From Candidatus Rifleibacteriota bacterium (GTDB lineage Bacteria > Muiribacteriota > Ozemobacteria > Ozemobacterales > Ozemobacteraceae): DNA of 11,013 nt. A program made the translations under genes and the position numbers. Positions 1 through 7,327 of the stretch are shown here, one piece after another. Where the stretch lies: positions 1-11,013 of the forward strand of contig JAQUZA010000075.1 of the NCBI GenBank assembly GCA_028691595.1. The letters are read 5' to 3'. The number at the start of each line of letters is the position of its first letter. The first letter of the stretch is position 1. The notes beneath the pieces were generated by a model, which saw nothing but the letters and a program-made list of their open reading frames with translations, did no database searches and was not told the DNA's origin.

Positions 1-654
1 GAAGTCAGGTTGCCCTTGATTCGGGTTATCGAGCAAAACTTCGCCTGGCGGCGGAAACAGCCAGATACCCTCGTCAGGAACGTAATCGTCGCTTGCCGGG
101 TTGTAATTTTTGCTGACAACCATTTCAGGAAAATAATGCAGCATCAGCGCCGTTTCTTCTACGGCAGCATGTCCACCTGGTCTACAGCCATAAACAGGTT
201 CGACGAAACGTTCAGACAGCAGCCACCAGTTGATTACCGCAAGACCGGTGGGCCTGACGCGCGCCAGCCGCCTGACTACTTTGCGCAGTGAATCGCGGTT
301 GCCGCCATGCCCGTTCACAATGATAATGGTTTTAAAGCCCTGACTGCGAAATGCTTCAATTACCTTTTCGACAAACCCTTCATACAGTTCTTCGGGGAAA
401 AAACTGGCTGGCGAAGTTTGTGCCAGTACTTTGGTCAGGCCGTATTCGACTGCAGGAGCCACAACGCCGCCCAGTAAAATGCTCAGTTCTTCGGCAATTT
501 TTTCGGCCAGAATAGTGTCTGTGCCCGTAGGCAGATGGCGTCCGTGTGCCTCAAGGGTGCCAAGTGGCAGAAAAAGGGGGGTATCATCGGCCAGCAATTT
601 TTCAATTTCGACCGTATTCATGGTTTTTAAGAAGCGTGCGCTTTGTTTTTTCAT
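1..654 (-). CDS. Creatininase-family amidohydrolase (C-terminus outside window)
   Basis: This is the first 218 residues of a member of the creatininase / creatinine amidohydrolase family, whose metal-dependent enzymes open cyclic amides or hydrolyse formamides. The N-terminal motif LGTLEAHGRHLPTGTD (residues 31-46) supplies the expected metal ligands Glu35, His37 and Asp46. NGHGGN follows at 114-119 (His116), and HAAVEET at 162-168 matches the family HAgxxET motif with Glu167. The GHGGN form lacks the second glutamate of true creatininase (GHYEN). It is the version seen in the wider family (for example MftE and formamide-hydrolase relatives), so creatinine is not a safe substrate call. The start at 654 has GGAG six bases upstream. 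Family members are usually about 230-260 residues, so only a short C-terminal piece should be missing. It diverges from the cyclase operon. The family assignment is firm and the substrate unknown. Confidence 0.9.
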   Translation of the reverse strand, partial: MKKQSARFLKTMNTVEIEKLLADDTPLFLPLGTLEAHGRHLPTGTDTILAEKIAEELSILLGGVVAPAVEYGLTKVLAQTSPASFFPEELYEGFVEKVIEAFRSQGFKTIIIVNGHGGNRDSLRKVVRRLARVRPTGLAVINWWLLSERFVEPVYGCRPGGHAAVEETALMLHYFPEMVVSKNYNPASDDYVPDEGIWLFPPPGEVLLDNPNQGQPDF

Positions 655-677
655 TTATGGCTCCAGAGTGTTTAACC

Positions 678-686
678 ATAGTATCA
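678..686 (-). promoter_or_regulatory. Extended -10 promoter for the creatininase-family gene
   Basis: On the minus strand this reads TGATACTAT, an extended -10 (TGn followed by TACTAT, one mismatch to TATAAT). It lies about 25 bases upstream of the start codon at 654. No convincing -35 hexamer is seen at 701-706, which is acceptable for extended -10 promoters. This is a pattern call only. Confidence 0.45.
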
Positions 687-814
687 CAAAGCATCGCCGG
701 AATTTCAGTTTTGCTGAATGCATATTTAAAAGCATTCCTGCTGAGCAGCAGCGTTGGCCTTTTAAACGAAACTAATTTGCATGACTCAAAAAAACTTTCT
801 GAAAGGCATCAGGG

Positions 815-823
815 TGATATAAT
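815..823 (+). promoter_or_regulatory. Extended -10 promoter for the cyclase-calcium pump operon
   Basis: The bases read TGATATAAT, a perfect extended -10 (TGn plus consensus TATAAT). The -35 region is poor (CTTTCT at 795-800, 17 bases upstream), which fits extended -10 usage. Transcription would start near 830 and give a leader of roughly 27 bases before the GTG at 857. Confidence 0.6.
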
Positions 824-856
824 GCGCTAAGAAAATGCCGGGAGAAAATCTGAAGC

Positions 857-3800
857 GTGAGTGTTTTATCTACAGAAAAACGGACCCTGCGCCTTGAGCC
901 CTTGCCCCTCTGGAAATGGCTAGGTGCGATCATTTTGCTGCTTAGTGTGCCGGTTTTTATTCTCTTCCGTCAGGCTGTTGGCTCATTTGCCGCCGCTGCC
1001 AGCCGCAGTAAAGATGAGGTTGAGCAGCAGGTCGAAAGACTTTCGAGTCGTTTCATTTTTGAGGCCCGTGCCAACATTCAGGTTAAAGAACTGCTTCGCG
1101 ATTTTTCGCTGCTGTCTGTTGAACCCTTGAAGGCTGCCGCTCTGTTTGAACAGCTGCGCATCGAAATGTTTTCTGGTTTGCACCCGCATCTGAGTGCATC
1201 CCTTTCTCTCTGTGAAATAGCCGCGCAGCGGGTCAGACAGGTTCATGAAAAGCGACTGCGCCGCGTTCTGCCTGGCCTAAAACTTGTAAAATGGGGTCTT
1301 GATCTTCGCATTCTTTCAGACAGTGATCAACTGGTGCCAAAGTGGCCATATCAAAAGTTGACCGAATCAATCGAGAGAAGCATAAATCCATCTGGCAGTC
1401 GCCGTGGCAAGTATTTTGATTACCTTGAGCACGTGCCGATGCTGAATCGTTATTTTACCGATGCTTACGGCCTGAACGCCTTCCTGAAAAATGGCGATGA
1501 CATGCTTATCTGCGGAAACCCGGCCGGAAATAAACTTATGATGCTCTGGCAAAGTGAAAAAACACACGGACTCGGCAGCGATCGTCGCTGTGCTGGCGGG
1601 TTTCTGGCGGTTGTTGAAGCTGATAAACTTCCAGAATCTTTTGGATTGCAGGTTCTGATGTTGAGAAAGGCTGAAGAGTTTGAACATTCAACAGTTTCAG
1701 CCGGCTGGATCGTTGAAAGCAACCCCGGGCGCAGGTCGCTTCCATATCCATTCCCGGCCGCCGATGAAGAAGCCTGGGTTAAATGGCTGATTGCCCAGCC
1801 TGATGGCACTTATGAGCGCCAGGGAATTGTGCTTTCCTTGAGACGATCAAGCGAAGGACTTCTTGTTCTGGCAGCTTCCAGCGTTAAAAAAATCAATCTG
1901 GCATATGAACGCAAAATTTTCATTCTGTCGCTGATGCTTGGCGCGGCTTGTCTTTTTCCGCTTCTGGTTATTCTCAGTAAAAGGCGCAATGGCGGAATGG
2001 CCGTCAGCATAAGGGTACAGATTGGTGCCCTGTTTGTTTTTGCCATGCTGCTGCCGGCAGCAGCTATTTTTCAGCTGGGCACCGAACTGCTGTTCGACCG
2101 GCAGAAGTCCTTCGAGAGCGATGCCTATAAAGAAATGGAAAAGATCAAAAAGGATCTTGATGAAAACATGAGTTATGCTTTCAGGCAACTTGAACTCGCC
2201 GGCAACGCTGTTGGCCGAGAACTGATGAAGTTGGCTTTTTCGCCCGATGGAAAATTTGAACACCTTGGGCAGGCCAAGAAAATTTTGAGTGATGCCGGGC
2301 AGAAGATGACCATTCTTCACACCTACATGCTCAACTCTTATTCTGAGGTGGTTTTTTCTCATTCTGACGATGAAGATGACGAAGAGGGTAGTAATCTTCT
2401 ACCGCTCGTGCAGTCGGTGGCTAAAATAAAGTTGAGATCTGCTGGTAAACTTAAAACCAAAGGTAAAGTTCTCGACGTGAGTATCATGGATCTTGTAGTT
2501 GAAGCTACGGGCGGCTCTAACCTTGAAGAGATCAAAGCGATTCTCAATACCCGTGAAAACCGGGCGTTCGAAATCAAATTCAGCGGTCGGCGCACAATTC
2601 TCTATATTGGGCAGTTTGCGCACCAGAAATTGCCCGATGAAACCTTCAGCCTGGTCATGATTCTGCGTGACAGTCATTTTGAAAGAATGTACATGCGGAT
2701 GATGATAGATAAAATCTGCGGCCAGCCTGAATATAAAGACAGGATTCAATTGTTTTTTGGCTCAAACAGTTGCGGTGGAGATGGATATTTTCTTCATTCT
2801 CCACTGGTTGCTCCCTGGTTTGACTACGTGTTTGATTCTCCTGATTCTTTTAAGGTCGGCCGCCTTTCTGAACCGACGCGATTCACCGGTGCGAGTGTAA
2901 GAGAAAGCGTTCTTCTCGAAACCGATGATCGTAAGTGTCTGTTTTACAGTTTCAAACCCTCCTGTCTTGAGCAGAATACGGTTGTTGCTCTTTTTGATTA
3001 CAGTGAAATCGTTGAAGGCCTTAAGAGGCTGCAGCAGTTCATTCTGGTATTTTTTATCGTTTCACTGATCATTGTGATGGTTCTGGCGAGAATTATGGCC
3101 CGTTCGCTGATCGAGCCGGTGACGCTTCTGAAACAGGGTGTCGAGCAGGTTGAGGCCGGCAACTACAAAACTGAAATGATTATTCCGGGGCAGGATGAAA
3201 TTGTAGAGCTGGCACAGGCCTTCAATAAAATGAACCGGGGGCTCGACGAAAGGGAAAGAATGACCAGATACCTGTCCAGGTCTGCTGTAGATGCTGTCGT
3301 AAGCGGTGAAGACGGGCAGATGGGTGGCAAAAGGGTGCCTGCCACGATACTGTTTTCAGATATCCGCAGTTTCACAACAATTTCGGAATCGAATACCGCC
3401 GAAGAAGTTGTCAGCCTGTTGAATGAATACTTTGCCGCCATGAATGAGGTTGTCGAAAAATTCGGCGGTGACATTGACAAATTTATTGGTGACGCGGTTA
3501 TGGCACAATTTATAACCGGCGCAGGCAATGACCGGGCAGCACTTGCCCTGAATGCGGTAAAATGCGCCCTCGGAATGATGTCGGCCCTCGAAATTTTCAA
3601 TCAGCAGCGGGTCGATCGCGGTCTTTTTCCCATTAAAATAGGGGTTGGAATCAATTCTGGTGAGGTAATTGCCGGCAATATCGGCTCCCCAGGCCGCATG
3701 GACAGAACGGTTATCGGCGATACGGTAAACGTTGCCTCGCGTCTTGAAGGCATGAGCAAACTTGGCAGGCATACCTGCGTTATCATCAGCCGTGCAACTC

Positions 3801-3913
3801 TCGATCTGGTTGAAGAAAAGATTGAGGTTGAGCAGCTGGCTGAAACGGCTGTCAAAGGGAAGACTTCAGCGGTTGAAATGTTTGAAGTTGTCAGGCTTAA
3901 AGAGTATAATTAA
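857..3913 (+). CDS. Receptor-type class III adenylate cyclase with HAMP domain
   Basis: This protein probably makes cAMP from ATP at the inner membrane. By eye there are four membrane segments (about 21-38, 354-374, 385-408, 726-746). They enclose two large extracytoplasmic domains (39-353 and 409-725) that I do not recognise. A HAMP linker follows (about 747-800), then the catalytic domain (about 825-1013). Catalytic residues are present: metal-binding Asp835 (FSDIRSFT) and Asp879 (GDAVMA), ATP-selecting Lys875 (DKFIGD) and Thr956 (GDTVNVASR), and transition-state Asn958 and Arg962. The Lys/Thr pair indicates a class IIIb adenylate rather than guanylate cyclase. The GTG start is the first possible one after the in-frame stop at 851-853. 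A GGAG lies 12 bases upstream, slightly far, so translation may be modest. The stop is 33 bp from the calcium pump, suggesting an operon. An acidic run (504-510) and seven extracytoplasmic cysteines (119, 219, 245, 621, 639, 694, 703) stand out. Confidence 0.93.
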   Translation: MSVLSTEKRTLRLEPLPLWKWLGAIILLLSVPVFILFRQAVGSFAAAASRSKDEVEQQVERLSSRFIFEARANIQVKELLRDFSLLSVEPLKAAALFEQLRIEMFSGLHPHLSASLSLCEIAAQRVRQVHEKRLRRVLPGLKLVKWGLDLRILSDSDQLVPKWPYQKLTESIERSINPSGSRRGKYFDYLEHVPMLNRYFTDAYGLNAFLKNGDDMLICGNPAGNKLMMLWQSEKTHGLGSDRRCAGGFLAVVEADKLPESFGLQVLMLRKAEEFEHSTVSAGWIVESNPGRRSLPYPFPAADEEAWVKWLIAQPDGTYERQGIVLSLRRSSEGLLVLAASSVKKINLAYERKIFILSLMLGAACLFPLLVILSKRRNGGMAVSIRVQIGALFVFAMLLPAAAIFQLGTELLFDRQKSFESDAYKEMEKIKKDLDENMSYAFRQLELAGNAVGRELMKLAFSPDGKFEHLGQAKKILSDAGQKMTILHTYMLNSYSEVVFSHSDDEDDEEGSNLLPLVQSVAKIKLRSAGKLKTKGKVLDVSIMDLVVEATGGSNLEEIKAILNTRENRAFEIKFSGRRTILYIGQFAHQKLPDETFSLVMILRDSHFERMYMRMMIDKICGQPEYKDRIQLFFGSNSCGGDGYFLHSPLVAPWFDYVFDSPDSFKVGRLSEPTRFTGASVRESVLLETDDRKCLFYSFKPSCLEQNTVVALFDYSEIVEGLKRLQQFILVFFIVSLIIVMVLARIMARSLIEPVTLLKQGVEQVEAGNYKTEMIIPGQDEIVELAQAFNKMNRGLDERERMTRYLSRSAVDAVVSGEDGQMGGKRVPATILFSDIRSFTTISESNTAEEVVSLLNEYFAAMNEVVEKFGGDIDKFIGDAVMAQFITGAGNDRAALALNAVKCALGMMSALEIFNQQRVDRGLFPIKIGVGINSGEVIAGNIGSPGRMDRTVIGDTVNVASRLEGMSKLGRHTCVIISRATLDLVEEKIEVEQLAETAVKGKTSAVEMFEVVRLKEYN

Positions 3914-3946
3914 CCGCCTGTTTAAATTCTCTACTGGAGACAAACC

Positions 3947-6919
3947 ATGACGGCTGATGCCGGCCAGAAACACCCAACCTCTCTGAAAGGCCTTACCTCC
4001 CTTCAGGTAATAGAAAATCGCCGAAAATTCGGCCCCAACGTTTTAACGCCACCTGAACGCGAGCCATGGTACAGGCTTTTGCTCGAAAAGTTCGACGACC
4101 CGATCATTCGCATTCTCATGATTGCCGCTTTTATAGCCATTGCCGTGGGCCTGGTGAATGGCGAATATTTTGAAGGAATCGGAATCATTATTGCCATTCT
4201 GCTGGCAACCACCCTGGCGTTCATCAATGAATACAAAGCCGGAAAAGAGTTCGATATTCTTAACCAGGTATCTGACGAAGCTCCGGTGAACGTTATCAGA
4301 GATGGTGCTTTTTCATCCGTGCCGATCAAAGACATCGTCGTGGGTGATCTTGTGCTTCTCGAACCAGGCGAAGCGGTTCCTGCCGATGGCAAGGTGATTG
4401 AATCGGTTTCGCTGCAGATCGATGAGGCAAAGCTTACGGGTGAATCCATGCCGGTGTCTAAGTATGCAGAAGATTCGCCGTCGTTCAGAGATGATCACGA
4501 GGCTGCTTACCCCGCCAGCACCCTTCTGCGCAGCACCATGGTCAACGATGGGCATGGCAAGATGATCGTTACCTCGGTTGGTGATGCAACCGAAATCGGC
4601 AAAGCCGCCCGGGCCGCCGGAGAAGACAGCGATGAGCCCACGCCGCTGAACCGCCAGCTCGACCGGCTCAGCAAACTGATTGGCGTGGTTGGCTTTTCTA
4701 TTGCATTTTTAACATTTGCTGCCCTGATAATGCGTGACTACATATCTGGCGAGCTCATTCTCGAAAGCTCTCAGTGGGGTTTTGCTCTGATCATTCTTAT
4801 CGGCTCGATGATTTCGCTTTCAAAGGTCTGGTTGCCGATTCTCGCTGATGGTTTCGAATTCGCAGGCCGTGAGCTGAGGTTGCCGCGCCTGATCGAGCGT
4901 TCCGATTTTAAGTCTTGGGTGAAGGTTGTGTCGGCGGGGGTTGTTTTTGGCGGCCTTTGCTCTTTAACTGGCATTCTATCTGGTTTTTTGCCGGAACAGC
5001 CATCTTTGTGGCTTACCAGCGAAGCGGTAACCGAATTTCTCAAGTTTTTCATGATCGCTGTAACCATTATTGTTGTGGCAGTGCCAGAGGGTTTGCCGAT
5101 GAGCGTAACGCTAAGTCTGGCTTACAGCATGCGCAAAATGACCGCGGCCAACAACCTCGTTCGCCGTATGCATGCCTGTGAAACAATTGGGGCGGCAACG
5201 GTCATCTGTTCTGATAAAACCGGCACTCTGACCCAGAACCGCATGGTTATGAGTTCTGTTCATTTTCCGGCCCTCAAAACCGGCAAACTGTCGCCTGAGC
5301 TGGCCACCGATACTGAGAAGATAATCGCCGAATCAATTGCTGCCAACAGCACCGCCAATCTTTCAAAAAAGGCTGGCGAGCCGGTAACTGCGCTCGGAAA
5401 CCCAACCGAATCTGCAACTTTGTTGTGGCTAGATGATGCCAGAATCGATTATCTCAGTCTGCGCGAGGCTTTTGCCCTCGAAAAACAGTGGACTTTTTCG
5501 ACTGAGCGCAAGATGATGGCCTCTTTCGGCCTCTCCGGTGCTGGAAAAGAGAAAATTATCTATTTCAAGGGTGCTCCTGAGCTCATCTTGTCGAGATGCA
5601 GCGAAATTCTCACTGATAAGGGCATTCAATCGGTTGGCCAATTCGCCGGTAAAATTTCTGAAGAACTACGTCAGCAGCAGGCAAGGGGTATGCGCACTCT
5701 TGGTTTCGCTTTTCTGCGTGGCTTCGAAGGTTCACCTGATGGCGACATCGATGGAATCGCCAGAAACCTTTCCTGGCTGGGGTTTGTCGCGATTGCCGAC
5801 CCGATAAGGTCTGATGTGCCAATGGCTTTGAATGTCTGCCGCAGCGCCGGGGTTCAGGTAAAAGTCATCACCGGTGACAATTCCAACACCGCCTGGGAAA
5901 TCGCCAACCAGATCGGATTGCTTGACGAGGGTGACGCGCCAGGCCGGGTTCATATGACCGGCTCTGATTTTCAGGCTCTTGGTGAAAAAGATGCCCTCGA
6001 TGCCGTCGAAAGAATAAAGATTCTGTCGCGGGCCCGCCCTGCTGACAAGTTAAAAATGGTTAAGCTGCTGCAGCAACGCGGCCATGTCGTTGCCGTAACC
6101 GGCGACGGGACAAACGACGCACCGGCTTTAAATCATGCCAACGTGGGCCTTGCGATGGGCAAGACGGGCACTTCAGTCGCCAAAGAGGCAAGCGATATTA
6201 TTCTGCTCGATGATTCGTTTCCGAGTGTGGTTAAAGGAATCATGTGGGGCCGTTCGCTTTATGACAATATTCAGCGCTTTGTAATGTTCCAGTTGACCAT
6301 CAATGTCGTGGCTCTGGCAGTTGCGCTTACTGGCCCGTTTATCGGTGTCAAGATGCCGCTGACCGTTGTGCAGATGCTGTGGGTCAATCTGATAATGGAT
6401 ACCTTTGCGGCCCTGGCTCTGGCAACTGAGCCCCCACACTGGAAAGTAATGGCACGGGCCCCGCGCCGTGCTGAAGATTTCATTGTTTCCCGACCGATGT
6501 ATATGCATATTTTTGGTGTCGGTGCTGCATTTTATGTGGTATTGATCAGCTTGCTCAAATACTTTCAGCTCGATGGCGAAGTCAGCGTCAGAGAACTCAC
6601 GATTTTTTTCACGGTTTTTGTGATGCTGCAGGTCTGGAACATGTTCAATGCCAGGGCAATGGGTTTGAACAAATCAGCATTTAACGGCATTAAAGAAAAC
6701 AAGGGCTTTGTTCTCATCCTTCCTACAATTCTTGTCGTGCAGTTTCTTATCGTTCAGTTCGGTCGGGTAATGTTCAGAACCGAGCCCCTCAGCCTCGGAA
6801 CCTGGCTGGCGATAATAGCTTCAACTTCCCTGGTTCTCTGGGCCGGTGAGATTTTCAGACTGTTTTATAAAAGCAAAACCCATTCTGCGGCTTTGCCAGA
6901 TGCGAATCCCTTCGAATAA
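3947..6919 (+). CDS. Calcium-transporting P-type ATPase, PMCA-like (type IIB)
   Basis: This is a P2-type cation pump that probably exports Ca2+ from the cytoplasm using ATP. In order it has an N-terminal cation-ATPase domain (about 13-45), the actuator loop TGES (164-167), the M4 motif PEGLP (380-384, Glu381), the phosphorylation site CSDKTGTLT with Asp423, the nucleotide-binding KGAPE (541-545), TGDN (642-645) and the hinge GDGTNDAPAL (719-728). M6 carries Asn814 and Asp818 (LWVNLIMDTFAALALATEPP). M5 lacks the extra calcium-site glutamate of SERCA, so one Ca2+ per cycle is expected, as in PMCA. GGAG lies seven bases before the ATG. It follows the adenylate cyclase by 33 bp. At 990 residues it is longer than the roughly 880-900 usual for bacterial relatives. 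The surplus is an M3-M4 insertion (about 270-362) with two extra hydrophobic segments. The C-terminal tail is short and shows no calmodulin-type extension. Ca2+ specificity is inferred from family motifs. Confidence 0.93.
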   Translation: MTADAGQKHPTSLKGLTSLQVIENRRKFGPNVLTPPEREPWYRLLLEKFDDPIIRILMIAAFIAIAVGLVNGEYFEGIGIIIAILLATTLAFINEYKAGKEFDILNQVSDEAPVNVIRDGAFSSVPIKDIVVGDLVLLEPGEAVPADGKVIESVSLQIDEAKLTGESMPVSKYAEDSPSFRDDHEAAYPASTLLRSTMVNDGHGKMIVTSVGDATEIGKAARAAGEDSDEPTPLNRQLDRLSKLIGVVGFSIAFLTFAALIMRDYISGELILESSQWGFALIILIGSMISLSKVWLPILADGFEFAGRELRLPRLIERSDFKSWVKVVSAGVVFGGLCSLTGILSGFLPEQPSLWLTSEAVTEFLKFFMIAVTIIVVAVPEGLPMSVTLSLAYSMRKMTAANNLVRRMHACETIGAATVICSDKTGTLTQNRMVMSSVHFPALKTGKLSPELATDTEKIIAESIAANSTANLSKKAGEPVTALGNPTESATLLWLDDARIDYLSLREAFALEKQWTFSTERKMMASFGLSGAGKEKIIYFKGAPELILSRCSEILTDKGIQSVGQFAGKISEELRQQQARGMRTLGFAFLRGFEGSPDGDIDGIARNLSWLGFVAIADPIRSDVPMALNVCRSAGVQVKVITGDNSNTAWEIANQIGLLDEGDAPGRVHMTGSDFQALGEKDALDAVERIKILSRARPADKLKMVKLLQQRGHVVAVTGDGTNDAPALNHANVGLAMGKTGTSVAKEASDIILLDDSFPSVVKGIMWGRSLYDNIQRFVMFQLTINVVALAVALTGPFIGVKMPLTVVQMLWVNLIMDTFAALALATEPPHWKVMARAPRRAEDFIVSRPMYMHIFGVGAAFYVVLISLLKYFQLDGEVSVRELTIFFTVFVMLQVWNMFNARAMGLNKSAFNGIKENKGFVLILPTILVVQFLIVQFGRVMFRTEPLSLGTWLAIIASTSLVLWAGEIFRLFYKSKTHSAALPDANPFE

Positions 6920-6945
6920 CCCCGGGCATCATTAATTCCTGAATG

Positions 6946-6974
6946 AAAAATCCCGGTACCTCGCGGCACCGGGA
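6946..6974 (-). terminator. Rho-independent terminator of the 79-residue gene
   Basis: The inverted repeat TCCCGGT (6951-6957) / ACCGGGA (6968-6974) can extend inward by a CC/GG pair. Read on the minus strand, it is followed at once by TTTTT (complement of 6946-6950). It lies 34 bases past the stop codon at 7008. On the plus strand the hairpin is followed by AATAATAA rather than a T run, so it is a poorer terminator for the calcium-pump transcript. It may still block converging transcription. Confidence 0.75.
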
Positions 6975-7007
6975 ATAATAACAGGGGGGATGCTTAGAAA
7001 CCTCTGC

Positions 7008-7247
7008 TCAGGCTGCGAGCTGTTCGCGCCTGTCTTCATCTCTGAAGAGATTGATTGAGCCATTGCTCATGTCATACAGACGCTGCTGAATTTTTGCCTG
7101 AACAATTTCAAGGCCGTTGGGCAGATCGAGAAGATTGGCATCTTTTCCGAGAATGTCTTTGTAGGCTGTTTTAATGTGCTGAATCATTCTGATGCGGAAT
7201 TCTGCGTCGGTCTTGGCCTGATAGAGCGGGGTATTTGGAAGAATCAT
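7008..7247 (-). CDS. Small protein of unknown function (79 residues)
   Basis: I do not recognise this family. The product is 79 residues, soluble-looking and charged, with no signal peptide, membrane segment or cysteine. Most of the sequence could form amphipathic helices (about 13-34 and 45-62), ending in a charged tail (FRDEDRREQ). The case for a real gene is strong: a near-perfect AAGGAGG ribosome binding site at 7255-7261, seven bases from the ATG, and a rho-independent terminator just past the stop. Palindromic DNA lies between it and dapB. The 80-base gap from dapB allows either its own promoter or read-through. The strong ribosome site and dedicated terminator suggest abundant expression. 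No function is offered. Confidence 0.75.
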   Translation of the reverse strand: MILPNTPLYQAKTDAEFRIRMIQHIKTAYKDILGKDANLLDLPNGLEIVQAKIQQRLYDMSNGSINLFRDEDRREQLAA

Positions 7248-7254
7248 GTTTGTG

Positions 7255-7261
7255 CCTCCTT
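7255..7261 (-). promoter_or_regulatory. Strong ribosome binding site of the 79-residue gene
   Basis: The minus strand reads AAGGAGG, seven bases before the ATG at 7247. It is the best Shine-Dalgarno match in the window. It fixes the start and is the main evidence that this short frame is translated. Confidence 0.8.
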
Positions 7262-7274
7262 GAACTTCTTAAAT

Positions 7275-7287
7275 GTTCCTGAGGAAC
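7275..7287. repeat. Inverted repeat GTTCC-TGA-GGAAC
   Basis: Five-base arms (7275-7279 and 7283-7287) flank three bases in the leader region of the 79-residue gene. Another GAAC at 7262-7265 pairs with the GTTC at 7275-7278 across nine bases, so the half-site occurs three times in 26 bases. It could be an operator or a small RNA hairpin. No T run follows on either strand, so it is not a terminator. Confidence 0.4.
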
Positions 7288-7297
7288 TATCGACATG

Positions 7298-7311
7298 ATT
7301 CGTGCACGAAT
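7298..7311. promoter_or_regulatory. Perfect 14-bp palindrome, candidate operator
   Basis: ATTCGTGCACGAAT is a perfect palindrome in the 80-base gap between dapB and the 79-residue gene. On the minus strand a possible -35 TTGAAA (7333-7338) and a weak -10 TTAAAT (7310-7315, 17-base spacer) would place the palindrome over the transcription start, where a repressor would act. No T run follows on either strand, so a terminator role is unlikely. The operator role is inferred. Confidence 0.4.
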
Positions 7312-7327
7312 TTAATATAAATTTTTA

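Noticed and set aside
684..688. TCACA near the creatininase promoter as a second CRP site
   Set aside because: Only one half-site is present; the bases at the expected partner position (673-677, TAACC) match TGTGA at one of five.
431..830. Plus-strand frames over the creatininase gene and the divergent gap
   Set aside because: The minus-strand creatininase motifs account for the coding signal, and these frames show no family similarity.
1847..2362. A 171-residue open frame antisense to the cyclase
   Set aside because: It lies wholly within a motif-confirmed gene and shows no recognisable domain; a chance antisense frame.
6951..6974. Hairpin as a terminator of the cyclase-pump operon
   Set aside because: On the plus strand it is followed by AATAATAA, not a T run; it fits the minus-strand gene much better, leaving the operon's own terminator unidentified.
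7262..7287. GAAC/GTTC half-sites as a LexA (SOS) box
   Set aside because: The spacings (GTTC-N17-GTTC on the minus strand, GAAC-N9-GTTC) fit neither the Gram-positive CGAAC-N4-GTTCG nor the alphaproteobacterial GTTC-N7-GTTC form.
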